From NCBI GenBank assembly GCA_910587045.1, contig CAJULG010000007.1:62001-126000 (forward strand): DNA of 64,000 bases, read 5' to 3'. The stretch comes from an uncultured Lachnospiraceae bacterium. GTDB lineage: Bacteria; Bacillota; Clostridia; Lachnospirales; Lachnospiraceae. The position numbers and the translations under genes were made by a program. Below the pieces are notes generated by a model, which did not search any database, was not told the origin of the DNA, and saw only the letters and a program-made list of their open reading frames with translations. Shown here in pieces: positions 7,746 to 17,552 of the stretch (its first letter is position 1; every line of letters starts with the position of its first letter).

Positions 7746-8891
7746 ATGGAATCAGTAAAATTACCTGTCCAGAATCAAAGCGGCTATTATGAAATACGTC
7801 TGGAGAGCATTGGCGGGCTGGGAGCAAATCTCTGTGGCAAGATGCTTGGGGAGCTGGGACTGCAGTATCTTGGTCTGAACAGTACCAGCTTTTCCAGTTA
7901 TGGCTCGGAAAAAACCGGAACCCCGGTAAAGGCATATATCCGTTACGGGTCGATGGAGGAAGAGATCCGGGTGCATTCTCCGGTGACGCATCCGCATCTC
8001 CTGGGTATTTTTCATGAAGCCTTGTTAACGGATGAAAGCATTCTGGCAGGTTGTCAGAATGAAACACAGATTGTTCTGAATACAGAGCATGCACCCTGGG
8101 AGGCCGCTAAGCTGTATCGACAGATGTCAAATGTGGGGAAGGAGGATATGCGATCTGCCGGTCAGAGTAAAATTACAGGCAGACTGTGCTGTGTGCCGGC
8201 ACAGAGGATCGCAATGGAAACCCACTCCCGGATCAATGTTGTTATGCTGGGAGCCATGGCAAGGGTTATGGGCTTTGTACCATTGGACACATTATATGAT
8301 ATCTGTGAAAAAACACTGGGGAAAAAATATCCTGAGGCGCTTGCTGCAAACTTGAAGGGAATTCAGAAGGGATATGAGGATGTGATCGTGGAACCAATGC
8401 GGACACCGGAATCAACGACAATGGCGGACGCAGAGATCAATCAGAAATCATCGGAATGGGGATATGCCACAGCGCCGATCGGCGGGATCAATCCCCGATA
8501 TGGAAACAGCGTGATATCTGATCTGTCTCCCTCCAGGCAGGGATATATTCCCTTGTTTATTCAGGAGCGGTGCATTAATTGCGGTCTGTGTGATTCCACC
8601 TGTCCGGATATGGTATTCCAGTTTCAGAAGGGAGAATATAAGGGAAAGGAAATGATGGTCAATAAGGGTCTGGATTATTACCATTGCAAGGGCTGTCTTC
8701 GCTGTGTAGCAGTCTGTCCGGTGCAGGCGCTGGTAGCCGGTTTAGAGGCAGAGCATTCCCGGAAGGAATGGTTTATTCCCAATCAGGATCTGTTACGGAA
8801 ACCGGATTATTACGAGAAGACAGGGCCGGATGGTTATGTTACCTCTGAGTCCTATCTGACGGAAAAGCGAATGGAAGGAGGTGAGGTCTGA
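7746..8891 (+). CDS. 2-oxoacid:ferredoxin oxidoreductase, fused gamma and ferredoxin-type delta subunits
   Basis: 381 residues after CCGGAGGAGAATCAT. Residues about 10-185 resemble the gamma subunit (LESIGGLGANLCGKMLGELG, then GSEKTGTPVKAYIRYG). Residues about 265-335 carry two [4Fe-4S] motifs, CINCGLCDSTCPD and CKGCLRCVAVCP, as in the delta subunit. It passes electrons between the thiamine-diphosphate subunit and ferredoxin. The next ORF holds alpha and beta, overlapping by one base (TGATG). Together they form a complete enzyme for pyruvate or branched-chain 2-oxoacids; which one is not clear. Confidence 0.85.
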   Translation: MESVKLPVQNQSGYYEIRLESIGGLGANLCGKMLGELGLQYLGLNSTSFSSYGSEKTGTPVKAYIRYGSMEEEIRVHSPVTHPHLLGIFHEALLTDESILAGCQNETQIVLNTEHAPWEAAKLYRQMSNVGKEDMRSAGQSKITGRLCCVPAQRIAMETHSRINVVMLGAMARVMGFVPLDTLYDICEKTLGKKYPEALAANLKGIQKGYEDVIVEPMRTPESTTMADAEINQKSSEWGYATAPIGGINPRYGNSVISDLSPSRQGYIPLFIQERCINCGLCDSTCPDMVFQFQKGEYKGKEMMVNKGLDYYHCKGCLRCVAVCPVQALVAGLEAEHSRKEWFIPNQDLLRKPDYYEKTGPDGYVTSESYLTEKRMEGGEV

Positions 8892-11080
8892 TGAAAGAAC
8901 AGATCATGGAATATGCCAGCGGAAATGAAATAGCAGCTATAGCAGTCCGGCAGATCGGTTATGACCTGATGGGGTATTATCCGATCACCCCATCCACACA
9001 GATCGCAGAGAATCTGGATCTTATGCGGGCGGAAGGAAGTACGGATCTGATCATGATCGCGGCAGAAGGAGAGCATAGTGCGGCAGGAATCTGTTATGGT
9101 GCATCCGTAGGAGGCGGCAGAGTCTTCAATGCCACCAGCGCCAATGGATTACTCTATGCCTTAGAACAGCTTCCGGTACAGTCTGGTACCCGGTACCCCA
9201 TGGTAATGAACCTTGCATGCCGGACGGTGTCCGGCCCGCTTTCCATCAAGGGGGATCACAGTGATATTATGTATATGCTGAATACCGGATGGCTGATATT
9301 CTTTGCTCATACGGTGCAGGAGGTATACGATTTTAATATCATTGCCCTGCGGCTGGCAGAAATGGTACGTCTTCCGGCGGTGGTTGCCTTTGACGGGTTC
9401 TTTACCAGCCATCAGAAACGGAGATGCTATCGTTTTGCTGAAGATGCTGTGGTCAGAGACTTTCTTGGCGAAAAGAAGGATCCGTATCCGTTCTTTGATC
9501 TTGAGCATCCCATTACCGTAGGATCTTATATGAATGAGCCGGATCTGATCAATAACCGCTATCAGCTGCATCTGGCCATGGAGGAGGCGGGAAAGCGGAT
9601 ACCGGAGCTGTTCCGGTCGTATCAGACATTATCCGGCAGAGAATACAGGGAATGGGAGGGATATCAGCATGAGGATGCAGATACCCTTCTGATCCTGCTT
9701 GGTTCTTCCTATGATACTGCACAGGCGGCGGTAGACCGGATGCGGCAGGAAGGTAAGCGGGTGGGTGTGCTTACCCTGCATATTCTTCGGCCGTTTCCTG
9801 CAAAGGAACTGTATGAGGCATGTCGTCATGCAAATTATATTGTAGTGGCGGACCGGCAGGACAGTTATGGCGCCGGAGGCGGGAATCTGTCCCTGGAGAT
9901 CCGGGCAGCCATGCAGAGATACGGAGGTACTGCAAGGATAAAAAGTATCGTATATGGTCTTGGCGGTAAGGATTTCTATGTTGAGGATGCGATTCACATG
10001 CTGGAATGGGCGGCGGAAGAAAACGAAGCGGACTTTTGCTATTACGGGGTGACATCGGGAAGTCAGGCGGAGCAGGTACAGGAGGAATTCTTTGCTCCTC
10101 TGACCAGGGAAAAGACCGATCTGGGAATTACGACAAAGACTCTGAATGCTACGACTGCCGTTCCAAAGAGACTGGCTCCCGGACATGGGGCCTGCCCCGG
10201 CTGCGGCATTCCGGTGAATCTGAACCTGCTTCTGCGGGTGATCGAGGATCCGGTGGTTCTTTTATTCCAGACCGGCTGCGGTATGATCGTAACAACACCT
10301 TATCCCAAAACCGGTTTCAAGGTTCCGTATCTTCATAATCTGTTTCAGAATGGAGCCGCCACCCTAAGCGGACTGGCAGAAATCTGTTACCGGAAGCAGC
10401 GCAAGGGAGAGCTCCCTCATGGAGACATTCTGTTTATCATGGTAAGCGGGGATGGCGGTATGGATATCGGTATGGGTTCCGCCATTGGAACTGCCCTCCG
10501 GGGGCATCGTCTTCTGTTATTTGAATATGATAACGGAGGATATATGAATACCGGGTATCAGTTGTCCTATTCCACACCGAAGGGGGCAAGAAGCGCTACC
10601 TCTCATGTGGGAGAACGACAGTATGGAAAGACATTTTTTCATAAGGACATGCCTCAGATCATGGCAGCGGCCAATATTCCTTATGTGGCAACGGTAGCGG
10701 AATCCAATCCGGCGGACTTTATGAAGAAAGCGGAAAAGGCGGCGGAATATGCAAAGGAATACGGAGTTGCGTATGTAAAAGCCCTGTCAGCCTGTCCGCT
10801 GAACTGGAATGATAAGCCGGCAACGGAGCGGAGTGTGATAGGCGCGGCCGTGGACTCCTGTTTCTTTCCTTTATATGAGGTGGAGTGCGGGAAGACCCGC
10901 TTAAGCTATGATCCGGAACAAAGCGGTAAGAAGATACCGATCATAGACTGGCTTACCATGATGGGACGGACAAAGCATCTGGGAAAAGAGGAATACAAAG
11001 ACATTGTAGAAGAATTACAGATGGAGGTGGATCGGAGATTCCGGAGTATTAAGGAAAAATCAGAGCATCCGTTTTTGTAA
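8891..11080 (+). CDS. 2-oxoacid:ferredoxin oxidoreductase, fused alpha and beta subunits
   Basis: 729 residues. Residues 1-390 match the alpha subunit (YYPITPSTQIAENLD, EGEHSAAGICYGASVGGGR). Residues about 420-700 match the TPP-binding beta subunit: GHGACPGCGIPVN, and the thiamine-diphosphate motif GDGGMDIGMGSAIG followed by YDNGGYMNTG. LYEVECGKTRLSY near the end is as in PorB. The enzyme makes acyl-CoA, CO2 and reduced ferredoxin from a 2-oxoacid. Alpha and beta are separate genes in many anaerobes, so the fusion is notable. Coupled to the gamma-delta gene. Confidence 0.85.
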   Translation: MKEQIMEYASGNEIAAIAVRQIGYDLMGYYPITPSTQIAENLDLMRAEGSTDLIMIAAEGEHSAAGICYGASVGGGRVFNATSANGLLYALEQLPVQSGTRYPMVMNLACRTVSGPLSIKGDHSDIMYMLNTGWLIFFAHTVQEVYDFNIIALRLAEMVRLPAVVAFDGFFTSHQKRRCYRFAEDAVVRDFLGEKKDPYPFFDLEHPITVGSYMNEPDLINNRYQLHLAMEEAGKRIPELFRSYQTLSGREYREWEGYQHEDADTLLILLGSSYDTAQAAVDRMRQEGKRVGVLTLHILRPFPAKELYEACRHANYIVVADRQDSYGAGGGNLSLEIRAAMQRYGGTARIKSIVYGLGGKDFYVEDAIHMLEWAAEENEADFCYYGVTSGSQAEQVQEEFFAPLTREKTDLGITTKTLNATTAVPKRLAPGHGACPGCGIPVNLNLLLRVIEDPVVLLFQTGCGMIVTTPYPKTGFKVPYLHNLFQNGAATLSGLAEICYRKQRKGELPHGDILFIMVSGDGGMDIGMGSAIGTALRGHRLLLFEYDNGGYMNTGYQLSYSTPKGARSATSHVGERQYGKTFFHKDMPQIMAAANIPYVATVAESNPADFMKKAEKAAEYAKEYGVAYVKALSACPLNWNDKPATERSVIGAAVDSCFFPLYEVECGKTRLSYDPEQSGKKIPIIDWLTMMGRTKHLGKEEYKDIVEELQMEVDRRFRSIKEKSEHPFL

Positions 11081-11144
11081 AAGAGAATAAAATCCGGAAA
11101 AATCCGGAAGAATGATAATAATGAATCAGAAGGGAGTTAATAGT

Positions 11145-11750
11145 ATGGCAGTTGATTTCAAGAACAGTGAGACAAAGGATAACTTAATGCGTGCATTTGC
11201 AGGAGAAAGTCAGGCAAGAATGCGGTATACACTGGGGGCACAGGAGGCGAAAAAGCAGAAACAGCAGGCCATTGCCCAGGTATTTATCTATACTGCAAAC
11301 CAGGAAAAGGAGCATGCAGAAATCTTCTATAAGCACCTGAGTGAGCTGGGAGGCGAGACAATTCATATTGATGGCGGCTATCCGGTGGATATCACGAATG
11401 ATCTGGCAAAGCTCCTCCGTATGGCGCAGCACAACGAATATGAGGAGCATGATGATGTTTACCAGCGGTTTGGCGATAAAGCGAAAGAGGAGGGATTTCT
11501 TAAAGTGGCAGCCTCCTTTCATATGATCGCCGAGATTGAAAAGTATCACGGAGACCGGTTTGGAAGGTTTGCAGAATGGCTGGAGCAGAATAAGCTTCAT
11601 GTTTCAGATGTTAAGACCGGATGGATCTGTCTGAACTGCGGTTATATCTATGAAGGAGAAGCAGCACCGGAAAAATGTCCGGTATGTGATCATGATAAGG
11701 GATATTTTATCCGGCTGGAGTTATCACCGTTTGCAGAAAAACAGGTATAA
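11145..11750 (+). CDS. Rubrerythrin-type protein with C-terminal rubredoxin domain
   Basis: 201 residues from the ATG at 11145 (AGAAGGGAGTTAATAGT upstream), preferred over an in-frame ATG at 11112. Residues 1-150 form a ferritin-like four-helix diiron domain (AFAGESQARMRYT, NQEKEHAEIFYKH, FHMIAEIEKYHGDRF). Residues about 168-190 carry a rubredoxin-like Fe(Cys)4 site, ICLNCGYIYEG ... CPVCDHDKG. Such proteins reduce peroxide in anaerobes. It follows the ferredoxin oxidoreductase by 64 bases and ends in a terminator. Confidence 0.92.
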   Translation: MAVDFKNSETKDNLMRAFAGESQARMRYTLGAQEAKKQKQQAIAQVFIYTANQEKEHAEIFYKHLSELGGETIHIDGGYPVDITNDLAKLLRMAQHNEYEEHDDVYQRFGDKAKEEGFLKVAASFHMIAEIEKYHGDRFGRFAEWLEQNKLHVSDVKTGWICLNCGYIYEGEAAPEKCPVCDHDKGYFIRLELSPFAEKQV

Positions 11751-11760
11751 TGCATTAATA

Positions 11761-11802
11761 AAAGGGAAGGGATGCCGGTAGTCCGGCATCCCTTCCCTTT
11801 TT
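11761..11802. terminator. Bidirectional terminator
   Basis: A perfect 18-bp stem (11761-11778 with 11783-11800) and a TAGT loop, with A-rich and T-rich flanks. It lies between two convergent genes and can serve both. Confidence 0.92.
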
Positions 11803-11818
11803 AAAAGAGGGTATCACA

Positions 11819-12796
11819 TTAATAATTTTCCAGCAGGGACTTATAGAATTCGCAGTAATCCTTCCGGTTCTCAGCAGTAAATGACATGGCCTCCCTTGGA
11901 TGGCGGTTCAACTGTCCGGTAAACATATACTGGAGGTCATAGCCCCATACCACACCGTCTTCCTTTAACGGTATCATATACTTCTCAATAAAGGTGAGAA
12001 GACTGTACAGGCTGTATTTCGGGTTCTTTAAGAAGCCAAGCAACAGTTCCATGGCACAGTTGCCGGCCCCCCGGCCCATTCCCTGTGCGGTAGCGTCCAG
12101 ATAGGAGACGCCATAGGAAAGGGTTTCAATGGTATTGGCAAAGGCCAGATTCTGATTGTTATGCGCATGAAAGCCCACCTGTTTGCCGGATTTCTCTGCA
12201 TATTCCAGATAAGTCTTTGCCAGGGCAGAGGCGCTTTCCGGGTAAAGAGAACCATAGCTGTCTACCAGATAGATCACATCGACACTGGAATCTGTCAGCA
12301 TATCCAGGGCTTCCTCTACCTGATTTAAGCTGGCCTGGGAGATGGCCATGATATTACAGGTCGTTTCATAACCAAGCTCATGAAAGTATTCGATCATTTC
12401 GATGGCGGCAGGGATCTGATGAATATAGCAGGCAACCCGGACCATATCGATCACGCTTTCGCTTCTTGGCAGGAAATCTGTTTTAAAGTCGCATCTTCCT
12501 ACGTCTGCCATAACAGCAATCTTCATATCTGAGATATTGTCACCCACAATGGCACGGATATCCTCCTCATTGCAGAATTTCCACTTGCCAAAATCACTTT
12601 CCTTAAACAGATTTTTACTGGCTTTATAACCGAATTCCATATAATCAATACCACTTCGGATATTGGTTTTATACAGTTCGCGGACAAATTCATCCGTAAA
12701 CATGAAGTTGTTGCAAAGTCCGCCGTCCCGGATCGTAGCGTCAAGCACCTTGATATCCGGTCGCACGCCCATTAGATTTCCTTTTCTTGCTTCCAT
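11819..12796 (-). CDS. HMGL-family aldolase (4-hydroxy-2-oxovalerate aldolase-like)
   Basis: 325 residues. The start chosen is the ATG at 12796, eight bases after AGGAG; earlier in-frame ATGs lie inside the ribosome-binding site. The fold is an HMG-CoA lyase-like TIM barrel: VLDATIRDGGLCNNF near the start holds the metal-binding Asp and catalytic Arg, and GFHAHNNQNLAFANT supplies the His-x-His metal ligands. GAGNCAMELLLGFL follows. DmpG-like enzymes split 4-hydroxy-2-oxoacids, but no partner acylating aldehyde dehydrogenase is near. A strong promoter precedes it. The exact substrate is uncertain. Confidence 0.75.
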   Translation of the reverse strand: MEARKGNLMGVRPDIKVLDATIRDGGLCNNFMFTDEFVRELYKTNIRSGIDYMEFGYKASKNLFKESDFGKWKFCNEEDIRAIVGDNISDMKIAVMADVGRCDFKTDFLPRSESVIDMVRVACYIHQIPAAIEMIEYFHELGYETTCNIMAISQASLNQVEEALDMLTDSSVDVIYLVDSYGSLYPESASALAKTYLEYAEKSGKQVGFHAHNNQNLAFANTIETLSYGVSYLDATAQGMGRGAGNCAMELLLGFLKNPKYSLYSLLTFIEKYMIPLKEDGVVWGYDLQYMFTGQLNRHPREAMSFTAENRKDYCEFYKSLLENY

Positions 12797-12887
12797 TTTC
12801 ATTCTCCTGTGCATTTCATTCTATTGGTTTTGCATTCTATTCTGCCTCAATACTTTACTGCGCTAAAGCAATGAAGCGACATAACGT

Positions 12888-12916
12888 ATTGTAGCACCAG
12901 GAAAACCATTTGTCAA
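12888..12916 (-). promoter_or_regulatory. Sigma-A promoter of the aldolase gene
   Basis: On the minus strand TTGACA (12916-12911), 17 bp, TACAAT (12893-12888). A near-consensus promoter that starts a leader of about 85 bases. Confidence 0.8.
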
Positions 12917-12919
12917 ATC

Positions 12920-15319
12920 CTAATTTGACCATTTGCGTGTTATTCTTTTTGTTTTATCCGTTCCCAACAGATATACCAGGATTCCGATACCTCCTGCGGC
13001 AGCCAGCAGATATCCGCTACAGATCAGCAGTCCATGCTCCTTCCGGACAAAGCAGGATATTTCATACAGCGGCAGGAAGGAAAACCAGACCGCAGGGGTG
13101 AGCCCCATTGCGTTCAGTACCAGCGGGATCAGCAGAATCAGGCTGCTGACAGATAATGCCGGAAGGTGTATGCGTAACTGATCGGACAAGAATAATGTGA
13201 TCAATGCCATGGCGATCAGTACAAGAGACTGGACCAGCATTCCGATGACCAGCCAGAGGATGACCGGGACAGTAAGGCCGGTTTCCAGGTAGGCAGGAAT
13301 GGTTTTTAGCAAAGCCAGGCCTCCGCACAGCGGATAGGTATGGTTGATCTGTATCATCCGGCAGATCCAGGGTACCACACTGATAAGAAAAGCATAGATC
13401 ATGCTGATCAGTACCTTGCTGCGTTTCACCTGAACGCGTCCGAGAAAGGATGCAGATAGCAGATGCCAGGATTGTTTCTGATGCTCCATGGCCATTCCGT
13501 TGCTGAAGCCAAGCAGGATGCAGAGTGTCAGAAGGATCAGGTTGATCAGGGAATCTGCTTCATTCACATCGAACAGATACAGCCAGCCGGTATCATAGAC
13601 AAAGGAACCGCCTGCCTCCCGGACAGCGTCGTATTGCGACAGAACCCGTTGAAAGGCAGGATAGAACGCAAGCGTATCGTAGTATGGAAGTTTCATGGAA
13701 TCTCCTGCGTCCGCACTGATCTCACTGGAGGCGATCATGGAATCAATCCGTTCTATCTGGGAAAATGCAGTATCATACAGTTCCTTTTCTGCATTTATCA
13801 GCTCTGTTTTCTCACGGGTAAGAGGGCCTTCCAGCTGCAGCATGATATTCTGGTAATAAGTCTCTGCCGGCGTCAGATCATATTGAGTGGAAAAGCAGCG
13901 CCATGCGATCAGCACAGAAAAGGCCAGCAAAACAATACATCCCCTGTTCATGATAAGGAGCTTGTAAGCCTCATGACGAGCCAGAGAGCTATGGGGACGG
14001 AAGGAAAACAGGACGGGGAATCGCAGCTTCCTTACTTCCCAGTTTCGGCAGCGGATAAATGCCATCACAGTCGCAGCAGTTAAGACCGCCAGATACAGCA
14101 GCAGAACCACAAGGGCAGCCGCCAGCCTGGATACGGGGTATCCAAAGAAATTCAGATTCAGGTATTCGCAATAGAGATGATCGGTATTCATAAGTCCCGC
14201 AGGATTCAGATATTTCAGCCAGTTCAGGGAAGAATAGGGAGGGATCAGCCAATACAGCAGCAGGCATGTCATGATGCAGCCGCAGCAGACCAGGTATGGC
14301 AGAAAGCTATGCTTCGACAGAATGGATAGAAAGACGATCCAGGTACCGGTCAGGAACAGGATCCATGCCTTTGTCAGGACGCAGAGCAGGATATAGGTCA
14401 GGAAATTAACGGAAAGGCTGCTTTCCATCAGAGGTGCTGCTGACTGGATACTGGAGAGCAGATTCCCGGTTCCTGTCGTAACTGAAAAATACAGCAGATT
14501 CAGTCCATACATCAGGAAGGTTATGATCAGAACAGAAATACAAAGTGCCAGCAGTCTGGCGGCAATGCTATGACCCCGACCCAGGACTGTTGTTCTGGTA
14601 ATGTGAAACAATCCCTTTTCCTTTTCTTCACAGATCAGTCCTCCTGCCACGATCAGGACAGCCAGAATCAGCAGGACATCTGTAATGCTGTTTTGAGAAG
14701 CGGATACGATTCCTTTTGAAGGACGGAATTCAATACGGGTATTGGAAAGACCGGCATAATCTTCCGCACTTTTTTTTATGTTACGGCTGGAGAAGCTGTT
14801 TTCATCCCCCGCAAAGATAGAAATACTGCCTAAGCTGTCCTTTTGCTCCTGGATACCGGACAGATAATCGGAATAAGAAGCAACCTTTGTAATTTCCTCA
14901 TAAATTTCTGAAATGAGTGACGTTTCCTGTTCCAGGGATCCGGTATAGATCAGGTAGCTTCCTTCTGTAAAGGCATCCCGATATTCCTCCAGAATACCGG
15001 GGTGGGCTGCCTGCTCCTGTCTGGCAAGCTGATCTCCCATATCAGTTCCCCAGGACTGATAGGCAAGGATATCCCGGACCAGGCAGATATTCTGAATGGT
15101 ATCATATAAGCGTTCTACATATTCCAGCTTCTCTGTTTCTGTCATGCCTGCCAGATCTGCCTGAATATCCCGATAGGCGGACAATTCCGGACGATTTCCA
15201 TCTGAAAGATTTGTATACCACAGCAGGAAGAGATTCAGGATCAGAAGCAGGAGAACGGAGATCAGCGTGCTTCGCTTCTTCCAGATTTTAGCCAGTTCAA
15301 ATAATATAAGCCGGATCAT
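12920..15319 (-). CDS. ABC transporter permease (ABC-2 type, internally duplicated)
   Basis: 799 residues. Two similar halves are visible. Each starts with a hydrophobic segment (about residues 17-36 and 455-475), then a long polar, probably extracellular region, then five or six membrane segments (about residues 215-430 and 600-790). This looks like two ABC-2-type half permeases fused head to tail. The start overlaps the ATPase gene by ATGA. With the upstream lipoprotein and two-component system it probably exports or detoxifies something sensed at the membrane. Substrate unknown. Confidence 0.8.
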   Translation of the reverse strand: MIRLILFELAKIWKKRSTLISVLLLLILNLFLLWYTNLSDGNRPELSAYRDIQADLAGMTETEKLEYVERLYDTIQNICLVRDILAYQSWGTDMGDQLARQEQAAHPGILEEYRDAFTEGSYLIYTGSLEQETSLISEIYEEITKVASYSDYLSGIQEQKDSLGSISIFAGDENSFSSRNIKKSAEDYAGLSNTRIEFRPSKGIVSASQNSITDVLLILAVLIVAGGLICEEKEKGLFHITRTTVLGRGHSIAARLLALCISVLIITFLMYGLNLLYFSVTTGTGNLLSSIQSAAPLMESSLSVNFLTYILLCVLTKAWILFLTGTWIVFLSILSKHSFLPYLVCCGCIMTCLLLYWLIPPYSSLNWLKYLNPAGLMNTDHLYCEYLNLNFFGYPVSRLAAALVVLLLYLAVLTAATVMAFIRCRNWEVRKLRFPVLFSFRPHSSLARHEAYKLLIMNRGCIVLLAFSVLIAWRCFSTQYDLTPAETYYQNIMLQLEGPLTREKTELINAEKELYDTAFSQIERIDSMIASSEISADAGDSMKLPYYDTLAFYPAFQRVLSQYDAVREAGGSFVYDTGWLYLFDVNEADSLINLILLTLCILLGFSNGMAMEHQKQSWHLLSASFLGRVQVKRSKVLISMIYAFLISVVPWICRMIQINHTYPLCGGLALLKTIPAYLETGLTVPVILWLVIGMLVQSLVLIAMALITLFLSDQLRIHLPALSVSSLILLIPLVLNAMGLTPAVWFSFLPLYEISCFVRKEHGLLICSGYLLAAAGGIGILVYLLGTDKTKRITRKWSN

Positions 15320-16038
15320 GATGCATCACCTCCGAATATCTGCATATATACGTCTTCCAGATCCTCGACATCGCCATAGTGTTGGCAGAGATTGGTTACC
15401 GTGTCCTGTGCGATCAGCGCTCCGGCCTTCAGGATGATGATCTGCGTTGCGATGGACTGGATATCTGAAACCACATGAGTAGCCAGGAGAATGATCTTTC
15501 CCTCTGACAATTCCTGGATTTTTTCCCGGATACGGATCCGTTCCTTCGGATCCAGTCCGGTGGTCGGCTCATCCATGATAAGCAGCTGCGGATCTCCCAT
15601 AAGTGCCTGGGCGATCAGAAGACGCTGCTTCATACCGCCGGAGTAGGTACCGATCTTCTGGTCTAATACCGGCAGGAGGTTTACATGCCCTGCCACCCGG
15701 TCGATCTCTTCCGGCTGCTCCTTTTTTGAAATATTCTTTAATGTAGCCATATAGCTCAGGAAACGTCTGCCGGTAAAGCTTTCATAAAGCCCCTGCTGCT
15801 GGGGTGCATATCCCAGCAGCTTCCGGTATTCCCTGCCCAGTGTTCGGATCTCTGTATCATTCCAGTACAGCGTTCCACTGTCCGGAAGCAGATTATCGGA
15901 AATAATATTCATCAGGGTGGATTTCCCTGCACCGTTTGGACCCAGTAATCCATAGATTCCGTTGGAGAGTGACAGGGAGAGGGGTTGCAGTGCAGTCTTA
16001 TCACCGTACTGTTTTGAAATATTTCTGATCTCCAGCAT
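15316..16038 (-). CDS. ABC transporter ATP-binding protein
   Basis: 240 residues with all ATPase motifs: Walker A GPNGAGKSTLMN, Q-loop YAPQQQGLY, signature YSGGMKQRLLIAQAL, Walker B LLIMDEPTTGLDP, and switch His in LLATHVVSD. The subclass is that of ABC-2 exporters. It couples to the permease by a 4-base overlap and follows the lipoprotein gene by 4 bases, with its GGGGGAGTG ribosome-binding site inside the lipoprotein stop region. Confidence 0.93.
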   Translation of the reverse strand: MLEIRNISKQYGDKTALQPLSLSLSNGIYGLLGPNGAGKSTLMNIISDNLLPDSGTLYWNDTEIRTLGREYRKLLGYAPQQQGLYESFTGRRFLSYMATLKNISKKEQPEEIDRVAGHVNLLPVLDQKIGTYSGGMKQRLLIAQALMGDPQLLIMDEPTTGLDPKERIRIREKIQELSEGKIILLATHVVSDIQSIATQIIILKAGALIAQDTVTNLCQHYGDVEDLEDVYMQIFGGDAS

Positions 16039-16042
16039 TGTA

Positions 16043-17446
16043 TCACTCCCCCTTCTCGATCATGGTGATCGGACGATAGTTGGCTTTGCCGGTATAGAGA
16101 TCCTGCTTCGCGATCAGAGCGAATTTATACTGTGTGATCTCATAGCTTTCATCTTCATGTGGAATTGCTTCATAGTCATAGACGACCAGAAAATCATCCT
16201 TCCGCTCTCCGTGGAATTCCAGAGGCCAGCCGAGAGACAGGTTCTGGAGCCTGCTGTCGCTGACCGTTCCGTCTGTCCGGTTTACGAAGTGCATGACAGA
16301 ATGGGAATCCCATCCGGTACAAAGCAGGACATCTGCAAAGCAGTATTGAATATAGTTTTCCTTTAGATCAGCAAGGACACTGACCTCACCGGTGATCAGA
16401 TCGATCTGTCGGACGCAGTCCTCGCCTTCTATGGAGGCATACAGCATATGACCCTGCTGCACATAGGAATTCAGCGGATCATTTGGCAGGGAATATACGG
16501 TCTGAATGGAATGATCGGTCAGGTTCAGAATTGCAATTTCAGTTTTGGAATGATTGTACGCATCTATGTAGGCATCATCATCCAGGATTTCATCCGTTGA
16601 CAGTTCGTGGTCAAAGACGATCCGGTTCAGAACGAGAGAGGAATCAAAGCAGCCCAGAATATCCCACTGTGTATCACCCTCCGTGGGATCAAACTCATAT
16701 ATGATTTCCGTCTTCCAGTCAGAAGGAGAAAGGCGCACCAGCTTACGTTCCGAAGCGGTACGGCGGGTGGCCGTATGATTCAGCTGTTCCGTGGAAAGCT
16801 TCTTGGTCACAAGGTATATACCGGTGTCATCACCAAGAATGATATTGGACTCCGTTGTCAGACCTGCTTCAAATTCATATACTTTCTCCCTGCCTGTTCC
16901 ATCCAGATTCATACGGTACAGTGTGCTGGCCTGCTCCGGTGCAGGGGAGCCGGAAGGGTCTGACATCATTTGCATGGTAATAGAACCGCTGTCATCATAT
17001 TCTGCGCTTAAGAGATAAAGTGAATCATTATATAAGAACAGGCGGCAAGCATAGGCAATTTCGTCCATCGGAAAGACAGCAGCGCAGTCCCTCGTATCAT
17101 GATTACAGCTGGAATTGCTGCATAGATAGATCTCCTGTTGCGTTTCGAAATCCATATACATAAGCCGGAACGCGCCCGAACCGTCCTTCAGTGGCGTTTC
17201 ACTGTCAAGTAGATAATAACGTCCATTTTCATTGACGCAATCGGCATACAGGTCATCGTACAGCGGTCGCAGGGAACCGGTCTCCGGCAGCCCCGCTTCG
17301 CTGTTCAGGGCTTCCGCCGGTATATCGGTAACGTTTAATCCGCCTGTGTTCTCCTGATTCATATCGGGTTCGTTGGCCTGGCATCCGGTCAGCCCCATAA
17401 GGATTGCGGATGTCAAAATGGTAGCAATACATATTCTGGTCTTCAT
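16043..17446 (-). CDS. Lipoprotein encoded with an ABC exporter and two-component system
   Basis: 467 residues from the ATG at 17446, which lies 10 bases after AAGGAGG. The N-terminus is a lipoprotein signal (AILMGLTGC, lipobox Cys near residue 22). The rest is exported and shows repeated short beta-strand blocks (YYLLDSETPL, IYLCSNSSCNHDTRDC, SLYLLSAEYDDSG, LYRMNLDGTG, GIYLVTKKL) of the kind seen in beta-propellers. DUF5050-like proteins look similar, but I cannot confirm it. It has its own promoter with the same direct repeat as the response regulator gene. It may be a sensor or substrate-binding partner of the exporter. Confidence 0.75.
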   Translation of the reverse strand: MKTRICIATILTSAILMGLTGCQANEPDMNQENTGGLNVTDIPAEALNSEAGLPETGSLRPLYDDLYADCVNENGRYYLLDSETPLKDGSGAFRLMYMDFETQQEIYLCSNSSCNHDTRDCAAVFPMDEIAYACRLFLYNDSLYLLSAEYDDSGSITMQMMSDPSGSPAPEQASTLYRMNLDGTGREKVYEFEAGLTTESNIILGDDTGIYLVTKKLSTEQLNHTATRRTASERKLVRLSPSDWKTEIIYEFDPTEGDTQWDILGCFDSSLVLNRIVFDHELSTDEILDDDAYIDAYNHSKTEIAILNLTDHSIQTVYSLPNDPLNSYVQQGHMLYASIEGEDCVRQIDLITGEVSVLADLKENYIQYCFADVLLCTGWDSHSVMHFVNRTDGTVSDSRLQNLSLGWPLEFHGERKDDFLVVYDYEAIPHEDESYEITQYKFALIAKQDLYTGKANYRPITMIEKGE

Positions 17447-17552
17447 AACATAACGTCCTCCTTTTTCCCGGATCATGCTTCAGGCAGCGATCCGGAGATT
17501 TCATGCTTTGTACGGAGCGTGGCAGCCATGCTCCGATACCTGATGATAGGAT

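Noticed and set aside
9629..10186. Minus-strand open frame inside the oxidoreductase alpha-beta gene
   Set aside because: Shadow frame; the plus strand has clear TPP-enzyme motifs through the same stretch.
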